Below are positions 52,252 through 60,370 of a stretch of DNA of 64,000 bases, in pieces. Where the stretch lies: the NCBI GenBank assembly GCA_902786975.1, contig CADAES010000004.1:43861-107860 (forward strand), written 5' to 3'. Each line of letters begins with the position of its first letter. Positions within the stretch are counted from its first letter, which is position 1. The position numbers were made by a program, and so were the translations under genes. The DNA is from an uncultured Ruminococcus sp. (lineage in GTDB: Bacteria; Bacillota; Clostridia; Oscillospirales; Ruminococcaceae). The notes under the pieces are model-generated. The model saw only the letters and a program-made list of their open reading frames with translations. It had not been told where the DNA came from and did not search any database.

Positions 52252-52347
52252 TCATCTTACGGTATTTGTGCAGATCTTATAGGTAACGTAAATTGCGATG
52301 CCGCAGAAGATGAAAGAAGCGCCGATACCGATGATCGTTGTAAGCAT
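52252..52347 (-). CDS. 31-residue membrane peptide
   Basis: The frame starts at ATG 52347, 6 bases after GGGAGGAAA, and ends TGA at 52252. The peptide is MLTTIIGIGASFIFCGIAI followed by YVTYKICTNTVR: one hydrophobic helix, two Cys and a basic tail. A strong promoter and operator pair lie directly upstream on the same strand. It could act as a membrane regulator, toxin-like peptide or signal precursor, but none of these is shown by the sequence. Confidence 0.75.
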   Translation of the reverse strand: MLTTIIGIGASFIFCGIAIYVTYKICTNTVR

Positions 52348-52412
52348 TTTGTTTTCCTCCCAGTTTTGTTTTGTTTTTGTTGTTTTGTGTCTTTTTCTCT
52401 TGCTGTGTCTAT

Positions 52413-52441
52413 ATAATAGCACGGTTTTACGGGAATTTCAA
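52413..52441 (-). promoter_or_regulatory. Promoter of the 31-residue peptide gene
   Basis: TTGAAA, 17 bases, TATTAT, then ATAG on the minus strand, preceded by ATTGTCTG. Boxes, spacer length and flanks match the repeat-protein promoter at 50494-50522. Confidence 0.8.
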
Positions 52442-52461
52442 CAGACAATTCTCCCGCCCTG

Positions 52462-52507
52462 TGTAGCTTATGCTACACCTTGCGGCTCATTTGTAGCTTA
52501 TGCTACA
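52462..52507 (-). promoter_or_regulatory. Operator pair upstream of the 31-residue peptide
   Basis: Two copies of TGTAGCATAAGCTACA (minus strand) at 52492-52507 and 52462-52477 start 30 bp apart, and the inner one ends 20 bp before the -35 box. A half site TGTAGC occurs at 52521. They match the pair at 50428-50473. Confidence 0.8.
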
Positions 52508-52562
52508 CGCAGGCTGAAACTGTAGCCCGAAAATGTCTCGGCGAAACGATACCTGCGGTTTA

Positions 52563-52591
52563 TTGACAAGCCAGCCGCCGTGGAGTATAAT
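52563..52591 (+). promoter_or_regulatory. Consensus promoter of the DUF434 gene
   Basis: TTGACA, 17 bases, TATAAT: a perfect sigma-A consensus. It is divergent from the 31-residue peptide unit. Confidence 0.85.
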
Positions 52592-52615
52592 GTGCTTGGG
52601 AACGGAGGCGGTAAA

Positions 52616-53332
52616 ATGGCACAGCAGGCAAGACGCGGCTTTATGCCCACAGACACAAGGGATTTCGGCGAAAAGGCGCTGCCGATACTGCGAAAGGCAG
52701 CTGAGGAGATCTATTATCTTCTCAACAGGGGCTACCCTGTCACAAGCACGACAAGATTTGTCGGAGACAGATATCAGCTTTCAGAGAGGCAGAGGCTTGC
52801 TCTTGCAAGAACTATCTCTCCCCAGAGCAGCATAGCTTCACGCAAAAGCCGTGAGGTCACGGACATCAGCGGACAGACTCTTTACATTGACGGATTCAAC
52901 GTGCTGATAGGTCTTGAGATAGCCTTTTCAAGCTCAATGCTGTTTCGCTGCATGGACGAAACGGTGAGGGATCTCGGAGGGCTTCACGGGACTTACAGAC
53001 TGATACCGCAGACAGACCTCGGCATCAGAGCTATGCTCGACACGCTTGGAAAGCTCGGCGTCGGCAAGGCAGTTATCTACCTTGACAAGCCGGTATCGAA
53101 CTCGGGCAGGCTGAGGCAGCGGATAAACGACATTTCGCAGGAGCTCGGCACAGGCTTTGAAACGCAGGTGCTCATCGAGGAGCAGGTCGATTCTATCCTA
53201 AAGACCAAGCCGCTTATCGCTTCGGCAGATGCAATAATACTTGACGAGTGCGCAAAGTGGTTCAACCTTGCAAGGCACATCGTACAAACGCAGATAGGTG
53301 ATTATGACTATGTGGATATACTGCCGCACTGA
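52616..53332 (+). CDS. DUF434/DUF5616 family protein
   Basis: The 238-residue protein starts at the ATG at 52616 with GGAGGCGG upstream. The N-terminal region (TRDFGEKALPILRKAAEEIYYLLNRGYP, then FVGDRYQLSERQRLALAR) and the later IDGFNVLIGLEIAFS and FETQVLIEEQVDSILKTKPLIASADAIILDECAKWFNLARHIVQ are typical. The second half contains acidic residues as in PIN-like nucleases (IDGFNV, ADAIILDE), but activity is not proven. It is monocistronic. Confidence 0.8.
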   Translation: MAQQARRGFMPTDTRDFGEKALPILRKAAEEIYYLLNRGYPVTSTTRFVGDRYQLSERQRLALARTISPQSSIASRKSREVTDISGQTLYIDGFNVLIGLEIAFSSSMLFRCMDETVRDLGGLHGTYRLIPQTDLGIRAMLDTLGKLGVGKAVIYLDKPVSNSGRLRQRINDISQELGTGFETQVLIEEQVDSILKTKPLIASADAIILDECAKWFNLARHIVQTQIGDYDYVDILPH

Positions 53333-53360
53333 AAAAGCTGCCGTACACATCACAGGATAC

Positions 53361-53392
53361 AAAAAAGTCCGGGATACGCTCCCGGACTTTTT
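53361..53392. terminator. Bidirectional terminator between DUF434 and rpiB
   Basis: AAAAAGTCCGGGA and TCCCGGACTTTTT form a symmetric hairpin with A and T runs on both sides, serving both convergent genes. Confidence 0.85.
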
Positions 53393-53393
53393 A

Positions 53394-53837
53394 TCATTTA
53401 TTCTCTATAGCAGTTATCTTATCTATCCTTCTCTGGTGTCTTTCGTCACCCGAGAACGGGGTGTCGATGAAGATATCCACAAGGTCCAGCGCTGTGCCCT
53501 CGCCGACTACTCTTGCGCCGAAGCAGAGCACGTTTGCGTCGTTATGCTCTCTGGAGAGCCTTGCGGAAAAATAGTCCGAACAGCAGGCTGCCCTGATGCC
53601 CCTGACCTTGTTTGCGGCGTAGGACATTCCCAGTCCCGTTCCGCAGATAAGTATGCCAAGATCGCACTCGCCGCTTGTCACCTTTTCGCATACCTCGACC
53701 GCTTTGTCGGGGTAGTCGCACCTTTCCCCTGCGGCACAGCCGACGTCCAGAACCTCAAAGCCTCTGTTCTCCAGATGCGCCTTTACAGCGTTTTTCAGCT
53801 CGGGAGCTGCGTGGTCGTTTCCTATTGCTATCTTCAT
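53394..53837 (-). CDS. rpiB: Ribose-5-phosphate isomerase B
   Basis: A 147-residue sugar-phosphate isomerase. Marks are IAIGNDHAAPELKNAVKAHL, VGCAAGERCDYPDKA, GILICGTGLGMSYAANKVRGIRAACC (active-site Cys and Thr), and HNDANVLCFGARVVG. It interconverts ribose 5-phosphate and ribulose 5-phosphate. Its ATG overlaps the tsaB stop (ATGA), so it is translated with the tsa genes. Confidence 0.94.
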   Translation of the reverse strand: MKIAIGNDHAAPELKNAVKAHLENRGFEVLDVGCAAGERCDYPDKAVEVCEKVTSGECDLGILICGTGLGMSYAANKVRGIRAACCSDYFSARLSREHNDANVLCFGARVVGEGTALDLVDIFIDTPFSGDERHQRRIDKITAIENK

Positions 53838-54541
53838 TTTTCTTCCTCCTGTTTCTGAGAATGTGCCTTGTCCTTTTCAGCCTTTGTTGCCTGCAGATAC
53901 GACACCTCCAGCTTATCCGCCGTTGTGATGAGGTCCTCGCTGTCAGCCGCCGCAAGGCACAGCGACGATGCTCTTTGCAGCACACAGGCTGCGTTTGCCA
54001 CGATCACATTTTCATCGTTCTTGAAATACCTGTCCTTTATAAAAACTGCGTTGTCACCGACAAGCATAACGGGCACGGACGTATCGTAGCCCTCAAACAC
54101 CTCGGCGTCCTTTGCGACCCTGTCGGGTGAAACTCTGACAGGTGCTTTTGCACCTCCATCGAACTCGCCGACATAGGATATATCGGGTCTTGCCCTCATA
54201 ACGCTTATTATCCTGCCGGTAAAGCCGCAGCAGTTATAGGCAAGCGAAAGGAGCGTAGAAACGCCCGCACATTTAAGTCCCTCACAGCCACGGCACATTC
54301 CTTTCACCGCACCGATGCCTATCCTCAGACCTGTATACGAGCCCGGTCCGTCGGACACGGCGGCACAGTCTATCTGTGACAGCTCATATCCGCTTTCGGC
54401 GAGCGCCTGCTCGACCATCGGCAGAATGACCTGAGAATGTGTGAGCTTTGTATAAACGGATTTTTCCCACAGTATCTTCTCGCCGTCGGACAGTGCGACC
54501 GAAGCTACCTTTCCGCTGGTGTCAATTCCCAATATCCGCAA
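53834..54541 (-). CDS. tsaB: tRNA threonylcarbamoyladenosine synthesis protein TsaB
   Basis: An ASKHA-fold protein: ILGIDTSGKVASVALSD, VEQALAESGYELSQIDCAAVSDGPGSYTGLRIGIGAVKGMC and a C-terminal helical part. TsaB is a scaffold in t6A formation at position 37 of ANN-decoding tRNAs. I choose TTG at 54541 (GGAG 9 bases upstream, 235 residues); the ATG at 54550 has the ribosome site too close. The start overlaps the end of tsaE. A Lys/Glu/Gln-rich tail closes the protein. Confidence 0.9.
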   Translation of the reverse strand: MRILGIDTSGKVASVALSDGEKILWEKSVYTKLTHSQVILPMVEQALAESGYELSQIDCAAVSDGPGSYTGLRIGIGAVKGMCRGCEGLKCAGVSTLLSLAYNCCGFTGRIISVMRARPDISYVGEFDGGAKAPVRVSPDRVAKDAEVFEGYDTSVPVMLVGDNAVFIKDRYFKNDENVIVANAACVLQRASSLCLAAADSEDLITTADKLEVSYLQATKAEKDKAHSQKQEEEK

Positions 54542-54968
54542 ATCTTTCATCTCCGTCCAATGTGATGATGCGTGTGCTGTCATCAACACGCTCGATGTTT
54601 ATCCTTATGCAGTCCTGCGGGAGCTCGTCGGCGATATTCTCGCTCCACTCCACCGCAAGCACGTTGTTGCCGTCAAGGTAATCGTAAAAGCCTGTCGTTT
54701 CAAGGTCCTCGGCTCCGCTGATGCGGTACATATCAAAGTGGCAAAGGCTCCTGTCCCTGCCGGCATACTCGTTCACCAGCGCAAAGGTCGGGCTTGTGAC
54801 CTCGTCGCCCAGCCCCATTCCTACCGAGATGCCTCGGGTTATCGTGGTCTTTCCCGCACCCAGCCCTCCGCTGTATGCTATGACCTCGCCGCCGCACAGA
54901 CGCTTTCCTATCTGCTCACCCAGAGCTATCGTCTGCTCGGGACTGTATGTGGTAAAACTGTATATCAA
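54522..54968 (-). CDS. tsaE: tRNA threonylcarbamoyladenosine ATPase TsaE
   Basis: A 148-residue P-loop ATPase: TIALGEQIGKRLCGGEVIAYSGGLGAGKTTITRGIS (Walker A), TSPTFALVNEY and CHFDMYRI, then VLAVEWSENI. It supports the TsaB-TsaD complex. The start is taken as the TTG at 54968 just after GAGGGTGAGG; an earlier TTG at 54992 lies inside the preceding gene. The gene overlaps tsaB at its end. tsaD is not in the window. Confidence 0.9.
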   Translation of the reverse strand: MIYSFTTYSPEQTIALGEQIGKRLCGGEVIAYSGGLGAGKTTITRGISVGMGLGDEVTSPTFALVNEYAGRDRSLCHFDMYRISGAEDLETTGFYDYLDGNNVLAVEWSENIADELPQDCIRINIERVDDSTRIITLDGDERFADIGN

Positions 54969-54978
54969 ATCCTCACCC

Positions 54979-56193
54979 TCACGCTTTGTCAAAACAATAA
55001 TTGAGCATCAGATCCACCATTCGCCCGTAGGACTTTCTTCCGTCGGTCACGCCGTTGGCTTTGAGATTTGCTTCCATGAAATTGCCCGATATCTCGCTGA
55101 CCGTCTGGGAATTGAAAACGGTATCCTTTGCGTTTTTGACGCTGTCCCAGTATTCCCTGTTTGCGTTGATATCCGCCCACACCTCGTCACATATAGCACT
55201 GTCTATCTTCGCTTTCTTTTCATCGTCGGCATAGTCGAAGATCTTGTTGCGGACGTAGGTAAGTGCGGTGAGATAGCCTGCGTAGTTGTAATACGGGTCG
55301 TCGCTTCGTATGCAGGCAAGGAAAGCGATGAAATTGGCTTCGTCCTCCTGTATATATCCCTTGGTGTGCGCAAGCTCGTGGCACACGGTACAGGGCAGCT
55401 TGGCTTTGTAAAAATCGTTGTTGTAGTTCGCCTCCATAGAAAACGGGAAATAAATGCCCGTAAAATCCATCTGGCTCATAAAGAACGAACACATTATAGG
55501 CTTTGGGCGGACATAGTATCCGTCAAGGTTCTTGAACTCGCTGCTGAGGTTTTTGACTGCCTTGCGTGCGGTCTCGTCAAAGTCGCAGTTCATAACGATA
55601 CGCTTGTCCTTATCTCTCTCGACCTTCTTCGCAGCCTCGTTGACCTTTTCGACTATCGCATCGCAAAGCTGTTCGAGCTGCTTGTCGGTATGCTCGTTCA
55701 CGGGGATACCGTTGACCTTTGCAAAATCAGATGTCTGATACAGCACAAAGCAGTTGTTCACCTGCACGACAACAACGAATGTGATTATCCACAGGTATAT
55801 GTACCCGAACACCTTGCCGACCTTTTTGCGCCTGCCCTTTTTTATGATAAGCAGGACTGTCATGGCTATCAGCGAAGCGGGTATGCCGAACACGGCTATC
55901 ATAATAAGTATCTCGCCCACCGAAAACGGGAAAATCGAGGTCAGCCTGCCATAGGTTGCGACCCAGACAGGGTAGATATAAGTCCTGTACCAGTCGGCAA
56001 AGGCAGTGCTGTTGAGCGCCGCAGTTTCGATAAGTACCGCAGCGAGAATAAGCCCCAGCGCAGTACACAGCTGTATGCTCAGGGGAAATCTTCGTTTTTT
56101 CTTTTCGGGCTTTTTCTGTTCGGGCTCGGTCTGCTCCTGCTTTTCGGGGGAAGCTTCCTGCGGAGCCGTTATCTCCTCTGTGATCGTCTGCAT
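54979..56193 (-). CDS. DUF3810 family membrane metalloprotease-like protein
   Basis: The 404-residue protein starts at the ATG at 56193 (GGAGACAGCCT upstream). A Gln/Glu/Lys-rich N-terminus precedes three membrane spans (about 38-58, 85-115, 125-150). The external domain carries HELAH in VCHELAHTKGYIQEDEANFIAFLACI, a zinc-protease-type motif with a downstream Glu. DUF3810 proteins are predicted metallopeptidases of unknown substrate. It heads the tsaE-tsaB-rpiB run. Confidence 0.85.
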   Translation of the reverse strand: MQTITEEITAPQEASPEKQEQTEPEQKKPEKKKRRFPLSIQLCTALGLILAAVLIETAALNSTAFADWYRTYIYPVWVATYGRLTSIFPFSVGEILIMIAVFGIPASLIAMTVLLIIKKGRRKKVGKVFGYIYLWIITFVVVVQVNNCFVLYQTSDFAKVNGIPVNEHTDKQLEQLCDAIVEKVNEAAKKVERDKDKRIVMNCDFDETARKAVKNLSSEFKNLDGYYVRPKPIMCSFFMSQMDFTGIYFPFSMEANYNNDFYKAKLPCTVCHELAHTKGYIQEDEANFIAFLACIRSDDPYYNYAGYLTALTYVRNKIFDYADDEKKAKIDSAICDEVWADINANREYWDSVKNAKDTVFNSQTVSEISGNFMEANLKANGVTDGRKSYGRMVDLMLNYCFDKA

Positions 56194-56296
56194 AGGCTGT
56201 CTCCAATAAGATATCATATTTCATATTTTAATATACCACGCATGAAAACGTTTGTCAACAACATCGCAGCAGGTAATAAATGCTGATGACCGCCGC

Positions 56297-56325
56297 TTTA
56301 CATTCAAAGAAAAAAATGCTATAAT
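56297..56325 (+). promoter_or_regulatory. Promoter of the response-regulator gene
   Basis: TTTACA, 17 bases, TATAAT, 18 bases upstream of the start codon. Confidence 0.7.
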
Positions 56326-56343
56326 CAGCAAAGAGGTGATAAA

Positions 56344-57015
56344 ATGGCATCCATAATGATAATCGACGACGACACATATATAAACGATATGCTCCACGAT
56401 GCGCTGACAGGCGAGGGATACGCTGTAACAAGGGCGTATTCGGGCACGGAGGCGGCGATGCTCCTGTGTGACACAAAGCCCGATCTGATACTAATGGACC
56501 TTATGCTGCCCGGGCTTTCGGGCGAGGAGCTGCTGCCGAGGATAAAGGGTATCCCGGTCATCATAGTCAGTGCAAAAGCCGATACAGCCGACAAGGTCGG
56601 TCTGCTGCTCGGCGGTGCTGCGGATTACATCACAAAGCCTTTTGAGATAGACGAGCTGCTTGCAAGGATAACCGTTGCGCTGAGAAAGTCTGCGGCTTGC
56701 TCCGACAAAGATCTGCTGAGCTGCTGCGGGATAACGCTCGACACGGCGGCTCACACCGTCAGCGTTTCGGGCAGCGAGGTCAAGCTGACAAGGACAGAAT
56801 ATGCGATACTCAAACAGCTTATGCTCAAGGCAGGGCAGGTCGTTTCCAAAACGGCGATACTGGATCAGATAAGCCTTGACACGCCCGACTGCACCGAGGA
56901 CTCGCTGAAGATACACGTTCACAATCTCCGGCGCAAGCTTAAAAACGTTTCGGGGAAGGACTGCATATCCGCCGTCTGGGGCATAGGTTTCATGCTCACA
57001 GACAGCAACGGCTGA
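56344..57015 (+). CDS. OmpR/PhoB-family response regulator
   Basis: A 223-residue regulator with a receiver (IDDD acidic site at 7-10, phospho-Asp52 in LILMDLMLPGLSG) and a winged-helix output domain (LTRTEYAILKQLMLKAGQVVSKTAILDQI, DSLKIHVHNLRRKLK, GIGFML). The kinase at 59473 is the likely partner. Between it and the ABC genes lie four spaced CTTAAC motifs, which probably are its binding sites. Start after AAAGAGGTGATAAA. Confidence 0.93.
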   Translation: MASIMIIDDDTYINDMLHDALTGEGYAVTRAYSGTEAAMLLCDTKPDLILMDLMLPGLSGEELLPRIKGIPVIIVSAKADTADKVGLLLGGAADYITKPFEIDELLARITVALRKSAACSDKDLLSCCGITLDTAAHTVSVSGSEVKLTRTEYAILKQLMLKAGQVVSKTAILDQISLDTPDCTEDSLKIHVHNLRRKLKNVSGKDCISAVWGIGFMLTDSNG

Positions 57016-57038
57016 CTGCGCTTTCCCGTCTATTAAAT

Positions 57039-57095
57039 CTTAACCGTATCTTAACTGTCTTCTTAACTGTTTTCTTAACCTGTGCATGGTATGAT
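57039..57095 (+). promoter_or_regulatory. CTTAAC direct-repeat array and -10 box
   Basis: CTTAAC occurs at 57039, 57050, 57062 and 57074, an 11-12 bp (one-turn) spacing typical of OmpR-family dimer arrays. TATGAT at 57090-57095 could be a -10 box without a good -35, so transcription would need the regulator. Confidence 0.7.
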
Positions 57096-57124
57096 GTTCT
57101 CAGAACACTAAGGGAGGTCACGAG

Positions 57125-58045
57125 ATGGAGTACATACTTAAAACCAACGGGCTTTGCAAGCAGTATAAGAGCTTCAAGGCGCTGAACGGTCTTACCATGA
57201 ATGTTCCCAAAGGCTCGATATACGGCTTTATAGGGAAAAACGGTGCGGGAAAGACTACGCTTATCAGGCTGATATGCGGGCTTCAGTTCCCGACAGAGGG
57301 AAGCTTTGAGATCTACGGGACAAAGAACACCGACGCAGGTATATGCTCGGCACGCAGACGTATAGGTGCGGTCGTGGAAACACCGTCGATATTCCCCGAG
57401 ATGACAGCGCAGGAAAATCTGAAGCACCAGTTTCGCATAATCGGAATACCGAGCTTTGAAAAAGTTGATGAGCTGCTGGAGCTGGTCGGACTTGCTGACA
57501 CGGGGAAGAAAAAGGCAAAGGATTTCTCACTGGGTATGCGCCAGAGGCTGGGCATCGCTATCGCACTTTGCGGCGACCCCGACTTTCTGATTCTCGACGA
57601 GCCGATAAACGGGCTTGACCCGCAGGGCATCATCGAGGTCAGAGAGCTTATACTAAAACTCAACCGTGAGAATAACATTACCGTTCTGATCTCAAGCCAT
57701 ATACTCGACGAGCTTTCAAAGCTTGCGACACATTACGGCTTTATCGACAAAGGTGCTGTCGTAAGGGAAATGAGTGCGCAGGCGCTGATCGATGCGTGCA
57801 GAAAGTGCATCATGCTGACGGTCTCCGACACTGAGGCTGCGGTGAAAGCACTTGAAAAGTCCGGCTTTAACAGCGAGTACAAGTTACTTGAAAACAACCG
57901 CATCGACCTTTACGCACAGCCAAACATCACCGAGCTTGTCCACGCCTTTGACGAGCAAGGCTGCGAGCTTATCACTGTAAAGGAGCATGACGAGACGCTC
58001 GAAGGCTTCTTTATCTCTCTGGTGGGAGGTGACAGCCATGACTAA
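57125..58045 (+). CDS. ABC exporter ATPase (bacitracin/lantibiotic-immunity type)
   Basis: A 306-residue ATPase: Walker A GKNGAGKTT, signature FSLGMRQRLGIA, Walker B DFLILDEPINGLDP and H-loop LISSHIL. The C-terminal extension (LIDACRKCIMLTVSDTEAAVKALEKSG) is that of antibiotic-resistance and lantibiotic-immunity ATPases. The permease gene overlaps by 8 bases. It follows the regulator and the CTTAAC array, as in peptide-antibiotic response operons. The ATG follows GGGAGGTCACGAG. Confidence 0.9.
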   Translation: MEYILKTNGLCKQYKSFKALNGLTMNVPKGSIYGFIGKNGAGKTTLIRLICGLQFPTEGSFEIYGTKNTDAGICSARRRIGAVVETPSIFPEMTAQENLKHQFRIIGIPSFEKVDELLELVGLADTGKKKAKDFSLGMRQRLGIAIALCGDPDFLILDEPINGLDPQGIIEVRELILKLNRENNITVLISSHILDELSKLATHYGFIDKGAVVREMSAQALIDACRKCIMLTVSDTEAAVKALEKSGFNSEYKLLENNRIDLYAQPNITELVHAFDEQGCELITVKEHDETLEGFFISLVGGDSHD

Positions 58046-58784
58046 GCTTATTCGTGCGGACATGATAAGAATGTTCAGAACAAGGGCTATGCACCTTATG
58101 ATGCTGCTGTTTGCAGGTCTTATGATACTTGAGGGCTGGATAGCTTCGGGCGAGGATGTTGAGTCGGAAGGTCACGTGTTCAGCAGCATTATTTTCGGAA
58201 TGGGCTCAATGCTGCTGCCGATGTTCGTGAGCATAGGCATTTGTCTGATAATCGGTGCTGAATTCAATAACGGCGGCATACGCAACAAGATGACGGTCGG
58301 TCACACAAGGCAGGGTATATACGGCTCGTGGCTGATATGCTCGTTCGTGATAACGCTCGTTATGGAGGCTGTGCTTATCGTATCGTCTCTGGCGGCTGGA
58401 TTTATCTTCGGAAAGAACATTGATATAAGTGACATAAGCGTAAAGGCGCTGGTGATAAATATTCTCGTTATGACCGTTTGCACACTCAGCTTTACTGCGC
58501 TGATAGTGCTTTTCTGCACGCTTTTCACAGGCTACAAGAGCGTTGCGGTGGCATTCATCTACAACGAGGCTTTGATGATGATATTCTCGTTGATGGGAGA
58601 ACTATTCAAGAGCAGCGAGGGCTATAAGCTGGCGAGCAGGTTCTTTATACAGGCGCAGATGAAATTCTATACTGCGATCGAGGTCACGGATTCCCCGTGG
58701 CTGACCGTGCTTTGCTCGGGCTCACTGGGAATTGCGGCAACGATAGCGGGTATAGTTTCGTTCAGAAATCAGGATATGAAATAA
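58038..58784 (+). CDS. ABC-2 type permease
   Basis: The 248-residue protein has six predicted spans, beginning with a cytoplasmic MTKLIRADMIRMFRTRAMH and including FNNGGIRNKMTVGHTRQGIYGSWLICS, a motif shared with bacitracin/lantibiotic-type permeases. The start at 58038 follows GGGAGGTGACAGCC and overlaps the ATPase stop. Together the two form an exporter of unknown substrate. Confidence 0.87.
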   Translation: MTKLIRADMIRMFRTRAMHLMMLLFAGLMILEGWIASGEDVESEGHVFSSIIFGMGSMLLPMFVSIGICLIIGAEFNNGGIRNKMTVGHTRQGIYGSWLICSFVITLVMEAVLIVSSLAAGFIFGKNIDISDISVKALVINILVMTVCTLSFTALIVLFCTLFTGYKSVAVAFIYNEALMMIFSLMGELFKSSEGYKLASRFFIQAQMKFYTAIEVTDSPWLTVLCSGSLGIAATIAGIVSFRNQDMK

Positions 58785-58785
58785 A

Positions 58786-59457
58786 ATGAAGATAGTTATC
58801 GTGAACGGCTCGCCCCGAACGAACGGAGCGACCGCAAGGATACTCCACGCCCTTGAAAGCTGCCTGCTTGACCGTAAAGACGTGAGCGTAGAGTTCATAG
58901 ACTTATCAAAGCAGGACATCAAGCCCTGCATCGGCTGCATGAGCTGCTACAAAACCGGAAGATGCCATATTAAAGACAATTCGGAAAGGCTCTCGGAACT
59001 GATAGCTTCTGCTGACGGGCTGATAATGGGCAGTCCGACCTATGCCAGCAACGTTTCGGGACAGCTCAAAACATTTATCGACAGAGGGCATTTCGTTATG
59101 GAGCAGCTGCTTTACAAAAAGCACGGGATAAGCGTGGCGACCGGTGTGAATTACGGAAGCGGCGATGCGAACAAGGTCATATCAAAGCTGATGAGATACT
59201 CTGGGGCTTACCTTACGGGCAGCATCGTTTGCAACACCCCGTTCGGCAGCGACCCGTGCAATGAGAAAATGCTCGCCAGGATAAGCAAACTGTCCGGAAA
59301 GCTTTACAGAGATATAAAGGCAGAAAAAAGCTATCCCGTTCAGAAGCTCGTACACAGCGTAGTTTTCTCCTGCGGCATAAAGCCGTTCGTAAAGAAAAAC
59401 GCATCGGACTACGCCGGTACGGTGAACAAATGGAGAGAAGCGAAAATAAAGATATGA
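58786..59457 (+). CDS. NAD(P)H-dependent FMN reductase (flavodoxin fold)
   Basis: A 223-residue flavodoxin-like oxidoreductase: VIVNGSPRTNGATARILHALE (FMN phosphate site), CIGCMSCYKTGRCHIKDN (Cys-rich) and GLIMGSPTYASNVSGQLKTFIDRG. The Cys-rich stretch resembles the iron-sulphur-flavoprotein group. It begins 2 bases after the permease stop and 16 bases before the kinase start, so it belongs to the operon. The substrate is unknown. Confidence 0.88.
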   Translation: MKIVIVNGSPRTNGATARILHALESCLLDRKDVSVEFIDLSKQDIKPCIGCMSCYKTGRCHIKDNSERLSELIASADGLIMGSPTYASNVSGQLKTFIDRGHFVMEQLLYKKHGISVATGVNYGSGDANKVISKLMRYSGAYLTGSIVCNTPFGSDPCNEKMLARISKLSGKLYRDIKAEKSYPVQKLVHSVVFSCGIKPFVKKNASDYAGTVNKWREAKIKI

Positions 59458-59472
59458 TGTGAGGTGAAAGGT

Positions 59473-60351
59473 GTGCTCGTTTATGCAGTTATCGGCGTAC
59501 TGGCGGCAGCGCTGTGCTTTTGTGCGGTAAAGATAGTGCTTATGAAACGTTCCGCAAGAGAGATACGCTCGCAGTTTGCCCAAAAGCTGAACGACGACAC
59601 CAACACGCAGATAGATATCACATCTGCTGACAAGGATATCCGTGCGCTGGCGGACGACATCAACAAGCAGCTCAGCGTTCTTCGCACAGAGTACCTCAAA
59701 AACAGCCGTGGAAATCTCGAGCTGAAAAATGCGATAACCAGCATCTCCCACGATCTCCGGACACCGCTTACGGCTATCTGCGGCTATCTCGATATGATAA
59801 AAAAGACCGATGACAAGGAACTGATACAAAAGTACCTCGGCATAATCAGAGAACGTGCCGAGCTTATGAAGCAGTTGACAGAGGAGCTTTTCAGATACTC
59901 CGTAATACTCTCTGACGATACCCCGAAGAAGACCGAAGATGTTTGCGTCAACCGGATGCTCGAGGAGAGCATCGCAGCCTTCTTCCCTGCGCTTTCGCAA
60001 AGAGGCATCACTCCGACGATAGACATAACAAAGAAACGTGTCGTGAGAAATGTTGACCCTGCGGAACTTGAAAGGGTGTTTTCAAACATTCTCAGCAATG
60101 CGGTCAAGTACTGCGAGAATGATCTTGATATAACGATGACCGAGGACGGAAGGATAACATTTTCAAACACCACAGGCGGTCTTTCCCCCGTGCAGGTACA
60201 GCAGCTGTTTGACAGGTTCTACACCGTCGAGGCAGCAAGGAACTCCACGGGGCTGGGGCTTTCTATCGCCCGAACGCTCGTTGAACGGATGGGCGGACAG
60301 ATAGGTGCGCAGTACACCGACGGCAGACTGGTGATAACGGTAGATCTGTAG
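59473..60351 (+). CDS. Sensor histidine kinase
   Basis: The 292-residue protein starts at GTG 59473 (GAGGTG upstream). One membrane span (about 3-24) with a very short external part precedes an H-box ITSISHDLRTPLTAICGYLD (His93), N-box VFSNILSNAVKYCEND, and GLGLSIARTLVERMGGQ. This intramembrane-sensing layout occurs in peptide-antibiotic systems where the ABC permease is the detector. It should phosphorylate the regulator at 56344. Confidence 0.91.
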   Translation: MLVYAVIGVLAAALCFCAVKIVLMKRSAREIRSQFAQKLNDDTNTQIDITSADKDIRALADDINKQLSVLRTEYLKNSRGNLELKNAITSISHDLRTPLTAICGYLDMIKKTDDKELIQKYLGIIRERAELMKQLTEELFRYSVILSDDTPKKTEDVCVNRMLEESIAAFFPALSQRGITPTIDITKKRVVRNVDPAELERVFSNILSNAVKYCENDLDITMTEDGRITFSNTTGGLSPVQVQQLFDRFYTVEAARNSTGLGLSIARTLVERMGGQIGAQYTDGRLVITVDL

Positions 60352-60370
60352 AACAAAACAAAGGAAATGA

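Noticed and set aside
54721-56286. Long open frame (521 codons) on the plus strand
   Set aside because: It lies opposite the DUF3810 and tsaE genes, which have motifs, starts and coupling; it is an antisense shadow.
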